The notes beneath the pieces were generated by a model that was given only the letters and a program-made list of their open reading frames with translations, did not search any database and was not told where the DNA came from. From assembly GCA_005784505.1 (NCBI GenBank), contig VCAZ01000022.1, positions 3,507,195 through 3,571,194 of the forward strand: a stretch of 64,000 bases of DNA, read 5' to 3'. This document shows positions 51,221 through 62,800 of the stretch, in pieces (position 1 is the stretch's first letter; each line of letters opens with the position of its first letter). Position numbers and translations under genes: made by a program. This DNA comes from Bagarius yarrelli. Its lineage: Eukaryota; Chordata; Actinopteri; Siluriformes; Sisoridae.

Positions 51221-51566
51221 AACCAAGAAACCCAACCACTGTTCCGGCATGACAATGTCCCTGTGCACAAAGCCGCCGAGCTCTATGAAGACATGGCGTT
51301 TTGAGGTTAAAGTGAAAAACCTCGACGGTCCTGCACAGACTGTGACTCAACCCTACTGATTACCTTTGAAGTGAACTGGAACAACGACTGCACCCCAGAC
51401 CTTCTCATCCAAAAGTGTCTGATGTCACTAATAAAATGATGGTCGAATGAACATATTCCCACAGTCAGACATCGGAATTTACTGGAAGTTTGGAGGTTGT
51501 TACAGGAAGAAGAAATAGGGATGTGATGGTCAGGTGTCCCGATACTTTTGTTTATATAGTGTAGTT
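51221..51566. mobile_element. Non-autonomous DNA transposon, family C
   Basis: CCACTGTTCCGGCATGACAA, TCCCTGTGCACAAAGC, GAACTGGAACAACGACTGCA, and right end GGTCAGGTGTCCCGATACTT followed by TATATAGTGTAG. Confidence 0.65.
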
Positions 51567-52291
51567 TAGTGCTTTCTGGTAATATATTACAAAGATGACC
51601 ACTGGTTGAAGCAGGAGGCGGGAAGATTAGGCAAAATGCCCGTTGGAGACAAACCCAGTTAGAGCATCTTAAAACAAAGGTCTTGTGAAGTTTTTTTTTG
51701 TTGCTATTCAGTGGTTATTACCTGTCAAAAGAGGTCCAAGAAAGGACAAACGGTAAACCAGTGACAGGGTATTAAGCATTCAGGGCTCCCTGATGTGTGC
51801 TAGCCCATCTGCTTCAATCTCACCGAAAAGCGACATTACACCTTAACCACCGAGATACCGGTTTCTCTAGCTACTGTAGCACAAATTGTTACAATTTTTT
51901 TTAATCGTAGGAGATTGTAATGCATTGTGTTCCCATAGCTGTGTTTGAGGTTGTGTAGCTACAGACAAGTCACAGTATGACCACTGACGAATGCTGATAA
52001 ATGTCTACAATGTGCGTGAAAATTGAATGTGAATACCTGAGAAAGACTTGGCACCAGGATGGATTATGAAAAAATGGAAAGCCGGACAGCAGTATGATCA
52101 CCCAGAGATGTTTTCGCTGGTACAAGGACAGCCTACATGAGGAATCTCGCATTCACTCCGAAAAACCTTAAAATTGTCATGTTGCGGAAAAGCAGGAAAG
52201 CCCATAATTCTATAGAAACTAATGACCAGGACAAAGCTCTTCGATCTAAGACTCCTCCTATATTACATACAGTTTAAAATAGAGAAAAAGA

Positions 52292-52425
52292 TACCTTAGT
52301 GGTTGAGGTCTTGGACTGCTGTTTGGGTTTAATTCTCAGAACCACCAGCTGCCACTGGTTGAGCCCCCTGAGCAAGACCCTTAACCCTGGATAAGGTCTT
52401 CTGCCAAATGCCAATAATGTAAAAC
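52292..52425 (+). repeat. SINE-like repeat, family A, shortened
   Basis: TTAGTGGTTGAGGTCTTGGA, CCCCTGAGCAAGACCCTTAA, CTGGATAAGGTCTTCTGCCA. Confidence 0.65.
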
Positions 52426-52814
52426 GTTTTGTTTTTTTCAATTACAATTTCAATCAGTTTAAGTCCAATCAGAATTTCAATCAGAAAACGTTCCATGTAA
52501 ACACCTCAATCAGAATTTCAAAAATGCCCAACATAATTCTAATTCCAAACGTGTTGAGAAAGGTGGGGAAAAATTTTTCATAATTCAATTCCAACGTGTT
52601 GAGAATGGTGGGGAAACATTTTTCAAAAATCCCAAACAAAATTCCTTATATATATACACAATATATACAATAATGTCCTCGGAAATGACGTCAATTTCCC
52701 TGGAAATAACTGCCAGGTCACGCAAAAAAGTTTGATTTCTTCCAGGTCAGTAAATTTCAGTAGCGCAACCAGTTTACAGTTAACTTAATGTCCATAACTA
52801 GCAAATAAAAATGT

Positions 52815-53075
52815 GTGCCCAGGTGTGGAGTTTGAATGTTCTTCCTGTGCTTCCTGTGGGTTTACTCCGGGTTCTCCGGTTTCCTCCTACAGTCCAAAAA
52901 CATCTATTTTAGGTTGATTGGTGATTCTAAGTTGCCCATAGAAGTGAGTGTGAGTGTGGCCCTGTGATGAACTGGCGACCTGTCCAGGGTGTCCCCCTCC
53001 GACTGGGACTCCAGCAGATCCCCGTGACCCCGAATTGAGGAATATGCAGGTATAGAAGATGAATAAATGAATGAA
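52815..53075 (+). repeat. Repeat family B, head missing
   Basis: GTGTGGAGTTTGAATGTTCT, CCGGTTTCCTCCTACAGTCC, CCTGTGATGAACTGGCGACC, ending AGAAGATGAATAAATGAATG. Confidence 0.75.
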
Positions 53076-53712
53076 AGATAGATAATAGATAAAGATAAAG
53101 AATCTAAGATTAAAAAATTTAGATTGGACCCATTTCAGTATGAGCAACAACAACAACAAAAAAAAGTGTGCATGTAAATGAGACTTTTGACTGAGCTTTT
53201 CTTTCCTGAACAATGCTTTCAAACTGGGACATGAACACAGGTGCCTAGAATTCTAATAGCAACTAATGTTATTGACACATATTGGGGTTTTTTTTTGCAC
53301 TAATAGTTATTTTATATATGTTTGTGTCCAAACATTGTCTTTCTTTTCTTTTGCTTTTATAAGTTGTCACAGATTCACAAAGTAATTATTTCATTGTATG
53401 AGGCTGTACACGAGAATAAAGGACTGAATCTTTATTAGAGACTGAAAATCTCTGCCTGTTCCTCTAAAAACAGGTTCTACAATACAAAAGAATTCTTTCA
53501 GCTTTTTTGGCACAAACACAATCTATCAGACTCCTGTGATTCATAACATTTTATCAGTGAGGTTTACAGACTCTGCATATGAATTCGAACAAACTTGTCT
53601 TCAACGATTTGGATTAGATTTGTCTTAGCCTTTGTCCTGCCTGTATTTCTATTCTGGACATGTTTCAGGGACAAGTGCTTTCATAATGGAAAAGAACTCT
53701 AGATGCGTGTAT

Positions 53713-53808
53713 TTACATTTGCAGCACACTTTATCCAGAGCGACTCACAATATTCCTTGTTATACGAACCCTGGTCCTCAAGTTGGTAGTCCAACAACAT
53801 GGCCATTT
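53713..53808 (-). repeat. SINE-like repeat, family A, degraded
   Basis: ACTTTATCCAGAGCGACTCA and TTGGTAGTCCAACAACATGG remain. Confidence 0.5.
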
Positions 53809-53868
53809 GGCGCAAAGGCTTGTTAAAGCAATAACAGCAAACGATCACAGTGTATCATTAAATTCATA

Positions 53869-53874
53869 TTTATT
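53869..53874 (-). terminator. Candidate xylt2 polyadenylation signal
   Basis: On the minus strand AATAAA occurs in the context GCACAATAAATATG, about 3 kb after the xylt2 stop. The stretch just before it reads like a 3' UTR end. It would imply a 3 kb UTR carrying a CA repeat and a decayed SINE. No transcript evidence is available, so it is only a candidate. Confidence 0.3.
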
Positions 53875-54131
53875 GTGCCTGGAACAGAAACAGCTCTGCA
53901 CCACATTTTTTTCCAAAACGTTCATCAAGACAGTAAACTCCTGTTGAGGTACCATTTCATGTGAGACAGATAACGCACAACAAGGTTTGTGTAACATTAA
54001 AGTGAAGCAGCGAATCCTGACATGACTAAACAGATAGAAAATATGACCTCCCTCTCCAGGAGGAAATATAAATACAAAAATAATCCATTGATTCTCACGA
54101 TGCATCACTCTATATATAGATATGTATACAT

Positions 54132-54171
54132 ACACACACGCACACACACACACACACACACACACGCACGA
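54132..54171. repeat. (CA)n microsatellite
   Basis: CA run with CG interruptions at both ends. Confidence 0.9.
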
Positions 54172-56921
54172 TTTACTGAACGACAGGCTGAAGCAAGTGT
54201 AAAGCGACAGAAATTTAAACATTAGAAAGTTGGATGGATTTTTATTGGTTGTTTAAAAGAAGCTTATTTGCTGATAAATCTCAGCATTGGACAAATCACT
54301 AGCCTGACCTTCCAGAAGTAGAAGACATCATGTGTAAGGGTATTAAATTATATTCCTGCTGCCCTGCAAATCAAACCTTTCTATATGTATATTTGGACAA
54401 ATCATAGTCTGCAGCATGACGCACCTGAAGGGGTCATTATTGCCGCCATATCACGTCTTTTCTGCACCGAATTTCACTACTGCTAATGTAGACGTACAGC
54501 ACGTGCCCGCTAATAGAGAGCGAACGTGGTCGCGACTGCCAACAAGATAAGAACATATCTTTTTATAACGTTGGTCATGTGATAACCAACCAATCACCTC
54601 ATCTCTTCTGTTACAAAATGTATTTATGAAGAACAGAAGAAAAAGACGATGATAAAAAAAAACTCCTCCATTTTACTGCTGTGGTTTTAGCATTACAGCA
54701 AGAGTGAAAATTTATTGCAGCTGATGGTTGCCTAATTCATTGCAACTGGCTGAAAACTGCAGCAGGAAGGGTAAAAACCTCATTGCAGCTGATGGTCGCG
54801 AGTGTTTTTAGCCGCGATATAGAAATAGCCCCCTAATGCTGCAACTACAGCATAGGGCACTTGTTTTGAATCCCCCTGCCAACTGCACTGCATATATATC
54901 ATCAACCGGGGTCAGAGTGCATCAGCTGGGGTCAGATTGCAGGATCAGCACTGATATGGCACCCCTGTGGCAACTCGGCAGTGTTGGGGGTTAAACCTTG
55001 ATCCTCCGATCAACAAATAAGAGCCGTAACCATTTGAATCAGCGCCTAAATAATTAAGCATGCATGGATGATTTACATGCAACACCACATGCAAGGTGAA
55101 ATAAAAACCCCAGGAAAACGCTGCTATTTAGTAGGCACAGTCATGGGGGGGGAAACAAAGACACTAGCCAGGCTTTAATGGGGTCTCTTATCTGTGACAT
55201 GGACAGAAAACGCTACCCCCTCATACTCAATTGTTGACCAGCGACTTGCTTCCTTTGCTTAGAAGCAAAAATATGAGGTAGGACACTTAGAATTGTACTG
55301 GGAAAAGGATGATAATTCCTATGGGTGTGTGTTGATTTTTGTGTGTTTGTATTTTGTGCGTTATTTTAGCTAGCAAATTTTTAACCAATTGAAGCGCAGG
55401 ACTACAATAGATCTTTCAATTCCCTCACATGCCAAAAGATTTGTCCACCACTGGATTTCATCATAATACCTGGGAACATTTTATAGAGAATATAAAAATG
55501 ACCACATGAAATGATGATGGACCGTTCATCATGACGATATGTTTTGTTGTCTGCCAGACGGACGTACTGTGTTCTGGTATCAGACTAAAACTAAAGATTT
55601 CTAAAGAGAAGTAAACTGCAGTATTCGGGAGCTGTTGATGAGACTTATGCGGTGAACTGGTCGAGTACCGTCATCTATTTCACCGACCTTGACCTTTAGT
55701 AATTATACAGGAGATGGCTGAAGATCATGAATTAGAGCCATATTCTGGCGATCATGGCATTTTCTTTAGTACGACAGGACAACGGGCTCCTTATGAGAAG
55801 GGTTTGTGTAATCACGCGATCACGTAGCACAAACAACTATCCAGGGATAAAACAAGTAAACGTTAGTGGTAAACATCTACAGAGTATCAATTAAAATGTT
55901 CAATAAAAACATTTTAAAACACATGAACACACCACTTTATATCTTCTGATGAAGATTTGGTGGTCATTTTATCAGTTTTTGCTCACTTCCTTAACACGAT
56001 CCACGTGGCGGCGAAAGTAGGACTCTTTAAGCAGCGCTCAAATGAAGCCGCGAGTCATTGGACAGCTCCGCCTTCTTTTCTTTTACAGTAAAGTGCACTT
56101 AATCAAACGGCAATTCTGATGTTTGAATGTAAAACTAATTACATGCTAGATTGTTCTTGCAGCCAGGGACCTCTATAACGATTCTAAATCAGTGTTTACA
56201 AAAATCTTTTGGTATCAAATAGGGCCACTATTATTTTTTTCCTTCCGCAATCTTTCACTGCCTTTACATTGACTGACATTAGCTACTGTATATCACTGCT
56301 TGTTTATGAGCGGCTCGAGATAAAAAAAAAAAAAGCTAAAAACTCTTTTACCGGTTGACATGATGATTGGAAGGAAAAAAACAAACAAACAAACCAAAAA
56401 AAAAACCACATAGACCCCTGGCTACACTTTACTATGAGAACCACTGGGCTGCAAGACCCTCACCACTAATCGTTAACAGGTAGCAAGGCTTAAATAATGA
56501 TAATAATTATAACACTTTTAAAACGGCTACATTTACTTTATACACCTAAGAAAAATGTGCACTCGATTGGAATTAGTTCTAAAAAAAAAAAAAAAAGTTG
56601 TGGTTAAAGGCTTTGCATCAACAATTCAGTCAAATTAAGACTGCATATGAACATGCGGCCAAAAAGAAAAGAAAAAATCTTAACGTAACATTTATAAACA
56701 ATGCTTCTCTAAAATTAGAAAATGTTCTTATGTGCAAATGACGGTTTGTTCTGCTCTTGGATTGTCCCGAACACCAATCCTCAAGGCAAGCTGCCTTGAT
56801 CAGAAAACAGTGGGACGATCCGAGAGACTCGTACACCGCAAACATCGCTCGCAGGGGCTCCTTCCCTCCCCTTGTAGTAGGTTTTAGTGTTTTGAATTTC
56901 CTCCGCTCTGAATCGTTTGGG

Positions 56922-57244
56922 CTACCTGATGCGGCCATTTCTTTTTACGGCACCGAGTTCCGATTTGGGGTCTGGGGACAAGGAGCTCCAGCTGGTTTTG
57001 GCACACAGCTGGACGCCTGGACAGAGGGAGGTCTGATTGGAACACACGTCTCCGGTTACCCAGAAGGCACCCACTAAGCTGTCCACCCAATCCTCCAGAG
57101 CCTTGCCCATTAAAAACGCCTTCTTCCTAGCCTCCTCCAGAGCAGCCTCCATGGGTGGCAGCTTCAGAACCTGAGCCAGCTGCTGGAAGCCCTGCTCTAG
57201 GTAAATATTGCCTGCGGGGCCTGTGTGCAGCCAGGCATGCTCAC
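56922..57244 (-). CDS. xylt2: xylt2 terminal coding exon with stop
   Basis: 323 bases after acceptor GTTTCAG|G. Encodes EHAWLHTGPAGNIYLEQGFQ, a short helical region, two cysteine-containing turns (DVCSNQTSLCPG, QLCAKTSWSSLSPDPKSELG) and ends KRNGRIR with TAG at 56922-56924. N-glycosylation sequon NQT is visible. Length and ending agree with human XYLT2. Confidence 0.95.
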
Positions 57245-57659
57245 CTGAAACAGACAAAACAAACAAAGATATTAGAAACAACATCTACAACTGGGCAACA
57301 CTACAGCCATTTCTACATCACTGTTCTAAATAGATTTATTTTCAATGATAGTTCAATCTTTTTCAATATTCCGTTCTAATAGCAATAAACACAAAAGAAA
57401 GTCTGATTTTCTTGGCAAAGATTTACTGCACAAATACGATACTGTGTTTAGATAAGATCGGTCTACCCTGAGGGTACATGTTTCTAGCTGTCTGTATTAG
57501 TCTGTAACGGGGCTGTATACTTCACCTGCACTCTAAATCATTAAGTATGGATGACTTTGAATGCGACGTCATGAACGACACACTGTGGAGGCCACAATTA
57601 TTTTCCCCAGCTGAAAAATAGTTTAATTCAGCTTCTATCTTTTTTTTTTTAATTGCACA

Positions 57660-57690
<31 letters not shown>

Positions 57691-59690
57691 GAAAAAAGAA
57701 TGTTTTACAATTTCAAGAATTAATTTTGCTATTAATTGTAAAAAACAGTGAGATTTTCTAGACTAGAATAAAATGAAGAAACTAGGACAGACTTAATCTA
57801 GAACTGTGGCAACGTCTTCAAGATGCTGATCTGATTCGGTTATTAGACTGTTATCAGACTAATGGATGAAGAAAATCGACTGATATTTTTTGCACAGCGC
57901 CTTTAATGTTACAGCATTTTTACACACCTAAAACCTTTAACAGTACCGTAGCTTTGCAGGTTGGATTCAGAAAGCATCTTGGAGACGTGGTAACAGTTCT
58001 GGATTTAGTCTTTCTCAGTTTGTTCTGTCATTCTTAGACAGACTGGATGAGGATGACATCAGATCTTTGTGGGGAGCACTGGCTGATATCAGACTCCTTG
58101 TGTAAACAAAAATCTTACTGGATTATTACAATAAATGGACTGATATTTCCTGCTCACACTACAGAAAAAGATAGGACAAAAAAAACAACCCATTTTTTTA
58201 GCTGGTGAAAATACTAGTTTTCTGATCATTTTGGCCACCACTTTACATTTATAAGACAATCCATCATCATAACATCAGAGCGACCGATGAATGCGTTAGT
58301 AGCCCAAGTCACATGTAATTTGTTTCGAAGGTGGGCGAACAGCTCGTCGGTCGCGCTTGATCGAGTCGAGAAGGCGGAAAACATGGCAGGTGGCTCGCTT
58401 TTGCTGTTTTTTGCAGCTAGTTGCTGGCACTGCTGCACTGAGGGAGAGGAGCCAGTGATGGTAGAACTGCAGCAGGGAGGAATTCACTGTTTACACCTAG
58501 AAGTATTTCATTGGCATTGTCATCCCATTACTGCTTGGCTGTGTTTTGCCTTTTTCTTGGCCATTTGTTCCAAACCGTGTTCACTTTCTGTAGCAATTAG
58601 TTCATCTCATTAAATATCAAGTCCGTTTCTTTCACTGAATAGGAGTCGGTGCTTCGGACTAGTATTTCTACAGAAGAGTATTTGTAATACGCCAGTTTTT
58701 CCCAAATTAAACATATTTGCACAATGAAAAGAAATAACGGCATAAACACTAGTGACGGCCGCACTTATATGACCCGATTCACTGCTTAATTATGTATTTG
58801 CCATTTTGCCTTTTTTTCTATATCCCAAAACTTTTTGTACCTTTGCGAAATGACTCCTTTCCTTTAAAAGCCAGAGGCATGACCAGAAAACGTGCTTCGG
58901 CCACACGCTCCCATAACCTCAGCACACGGACTGTCCACACTCCCGGCCTGAGAGGACGCTGCAGCGGCGGCTTGTACTGTGTAAACTCCGCCTCCACATC
59001 CACGCTGATGTCATAGGACGCTGCGACCACCTGAGCAGGATCGATCCATACGATGGTGGCTGTGAGGTTGGGGCCGCGAGCCCATTTCTGCACCGCCACG
59101 GGCTCGTCCAAAGGGCCCATCACTCCACCAAAGTTCCGGAAGATTCTTTCCTTAGGGTCCCACTCTGTTCCCACCTGAGAGAAGACAAAGTACAAAGCAG
59201 ACGTCCTTCCTAAACAACTACTTCTTCTTGTTTTTTGAAAGAACGTTTAGATGTGTATAATTTTCAGCACTTGATGTGATTGTAATATTGGAGTGTGTGA
59301 TTTGTTTTAAATTATCTGGCTGAGTGACATTTCAGGCAAAAAGAAATCAAAATGTTACATTTAATACACTTATAAGGGTCAGTCTTGCTTGTCCCCAAAA
59401 ACATAAATTCAGCAAAACCAAATCAACTTTTTTAAATAAAGGAAAGTCATGTGTTATCCAACTCTGCATGTACTAAGAAGCAATATTTTCTTTAGCAAAG
59501 AAACCCACATTAATTTAATGTGGAGGAACTGGAACAAATCTTGTATAAACTCAGTAACAGTCACTGTCTCTCCCTATACACAGTTAAAACGCAAGTGGGT
59601 GACCAGCGCCGTGGGGTGATGGGTTATGGCGCTGGCACCCACATGCTTGGTTGCGCTCCGGCGACCAGGGCGCTCTCTCGCTCTCTCTCC

Positions 59691-59721
<31 letters not shown>

Positions 59722-59850
59722 CCTTCTCTCTCTCCCTCTCTCTCTCTCCCTCTCTCTCTCTCTCTCCCTCTCTCCTTCTCTCGCCCTCTCTCCTCTCTCT
59801 CTCTCCCTCTCTCCTCTCCCTCTCTCTCTCTCCTCTCTCCCTCTCTCTCC

Positions 59851-59884
<34 letters not shown>

Positions 59885-62800
59885 CCCCTCTCTCTCCCTC
59901 TCTCCCTCTCTCTCCTCTCTCTCCCTCTCTCTCCCTCTCTCTCCTCCTCTCTCTCTCTCTCCCCCTCTCTCTCCCCCTCTCTCTCTCCTCTCTCCCTCTC
60001 CTCTCTCCATCAAAAATAGCAAAAAAAAAAAAAAAAAAAAAAAAGCAGGCATTTAAATCCTCCACATATTGATAGTGGCTCCCTGATGCCCAAAAATAAA
60101 ACTCAGAACAAAATCAACACGGAATAAAAATATTGTATATATTTAAAGAGTTACACAGCCATAATCGGTCAGTTACCACTGCGGTCTGTTACTTAGTCAG
60201 TTATTTCATGAGAGAAACTGACATGCAAACATGACAAACAAACAGATTAAAATGTCTGTAACATACACAAATGTACAATTAAAATCTCATTATAAACCCT
60301 AAAGTACATTATAATGAGACATTTGTTAACATATTTCTGGGTCTTAGTAGTCCGAATAACGGTTTTGCTACGGAATCTTTTCCAGATGAAATCTGGTGCA
60401 GCAGGATCTAATTCAATCCTACCAGGCTAAAACGAAATTTAGTCTTAGCAGCGCTCAAATGATGTCAACCAGATTGAATTTCCCCTCTGCTCACTCCTTA
60501 CTCTTTTTTTTTTTTTTTGAAAAATGTGTGTCTTATCAATGATTCACTCTAAATATTTTATAGATATATTTATAGTTATAGATATATAGTATTTAAGGAA
60601 ATCTGTTGTGTACTGCTCGGTTACTAGATTCTGCATTCCCAGACCGGAGTTTTAATCTCTCCTCGACATTCCTGACTGAGCGGTTTTAAGTTTAGTTGTG
60701 CGGTTAAAATTGGCTTGGGTGTGTGTACAAAATTTGTGGGTTTGAGATAGTTTTGTGGTACATTTTATAGGCTAATTATTTAACAAGATGACACCAGAAA
60801 AAGAATGGGATTGCTGCACCTTCCAAGTTTAATGATTGGGCTGGAAACCATCGCCTCTATCTGGCAACACTGTCTGCGATACACCAGAATCCTGTCCCTT
60901 CTGCTGATTAACCTACTAATGTGTTAAATGAGCAGTGCATTTAAACAGCGTGACTGACATATCGAGTAATCCAAAGAGCCAAATCCGAGCTGGGGCAGTC
61001 GAAAATGGGGCAAAATCAAGTAATTGAGAATATTGAAGCAGAAAACACAAATAAACCACCTTGAAGAAGTTCTAACCGCGCTGCCTATTTAAGCCGGTAG
61101 TAATTAGAAAAGAGAACAGGATTCAAGTGCGCTTTCTGCATCCTATAGGGGCGGTCCGGGAGATGTTTAAAACTCCCGGTTGGAATGAGGAAGCGCCGGT
61201 GTAATAACCAATTGGGACATGACAGTGGTGTTTAACTGTTAAGCAAAATATACATTTGTTCATGCTTTACGCAGTTGCATTATGGGCCGTTAACATGAAT
61301 TGGAAAACAAAAAACCTGCTTTAAACTCACGCCACTCCTTGTTTTGCTCCCACTTTGGTCCGCTCACATACTCGCATTTCGACCCGGCAGCTTCCCTTAG
61401 GCGTAGTGATATTTTAAAAAATGGACGTATACAGATGCCTGTATGGGGAATTTAACTTTACACACAAATTCTACACAACATCCAACGTCCTACCCCCTGA
61501 CCTACTGCCACCCTGCTTTTCTAACTGGGTTAATCATAATTATTATAATACACCTGCATTTTCGTACGCAAGACATTTTACATAGAAAAGGAATATGAAG
61601 TATGAAGGCTATTGTGGAGTGTTAGAAAACGAACATACAGCACAATATTCAGAGACGTACTGAAAACGTTTTCGTGCCTTAGTGTAGCTCTAACCGCTGC
61701 CTTGCTCTCACCTCAAGGTTCTTTAGCCTCTCAAACTCGTTCAGGTTGCTCTCTAGCTGTAGTGTTGCCTGAGGAACAACCCACACCTCCAACATTTCCT
61801 TCCTTTCAGATGCGATGCTCTTCACCTCCTGGCAAACCAGGTAGCCTTGGAAACGGTCGTCATAGAAATAGAGATGGACAGATATGGGGTAGCCGACCGG
61901 CACAAACCTGTGGGGAAACAAAACAAAACACATTTAAAGTAACTAAAGGAGACTGGTTTCGAGAAGCAGTGCTGGTTGCAACAGCACCCACTGTGTTCCT
62001 GGTCACCTTTGGTTTTAATTAGGATCAATACGCCGCTGTAGTTCCACCACTGTTCACAAGTCTTCAGCTCAAACGACAGTTTGCCAACCGCAATAAAAAC
62101 CATAAATGTTTCGGAATCCCTTTCCTTTGTGTGAGTGACGAAATGCTTCATCGTCTACTCATCCCTGTGGATGACCTCTGACCTACTTTCTGTACGATCT
62201 GAATTTCTGTAGTTTGATTTTTGAACATTGACTTTAATGTTCAGAATTTCTTCAAAATTGGATATTTGCTGTCTGAAAATTCAGACCAAAAAATGATTGA
62301 AAATAAAAGTCAATTGAGGTAAATTTCAAAATTCAAGTTGAAAAAAAATAAAATAAAATATGTAATTCAAAACTATTTCAAATGCCATATAATATTCTGT
62401 TTTCTTAAATTAATTCACAATTTTGCAATTAAAAGGCATATTTTAAGCTCCAGACGGGTGCAGAATAAAAAAAACGGTATTTTGTCAAGCTTCCGTTGAC
62501 AAACATTCAAGTTCAAGGAGTTTTATTGTCATTTCAACCATATATAGCAGAATGCAGTACACAGCGAAATGAGATAACGTTTCTCCAGGACCCCCTGGTG
62601 CTACACAAAACATAGAATTCCACAAAACAACAAAGAACCACTGAACAGGATAGACATAAAGTGTTGTGTGCAGACAGTGCAGAAACAGACAGTGCAATAA
62701 ACAATACAAACATTACAAAGACAGAGCAAAGAAGACAAAAGAGAACGGAACATAACGCAATAGCGCCAACCAGATTGTAAAATGAGGTAAGACATGGAAT

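Larger units (their letters stand above)
46561..56921. other. Intergenic DNA between rab37 and xylt2
   Basis: About 10 kb including the xylt2 3' UTR on its right side. Contents: the TGAGTCA minisatellite, family C transposons (48.1 and 51.2 kb), GA and ATCT/ATCC repeats at 49240-49374, a T30-like run at 50200-50225, family A and B pieces. No convincing gene. 53.9-56.9 kb may be xylt2 3' UTR. Confidence 0.6.

Noticed and set aside
53845..54222. 125-residue minus-strand open frame
   Set aside because: Crosses a CA microsatellite and lies where the xylt2 3' UTR is expected.
56757..57077. 106-residue plus-strand open frame
   Set aside because: Shadow of the last xylt2 exon on the other strand.
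59520..60072. Overlapping Ser/Leu and Glu/Arg-rich open frames on both strands
   Set aside because: Translations of the CT tract; the same bases are open in several frames.
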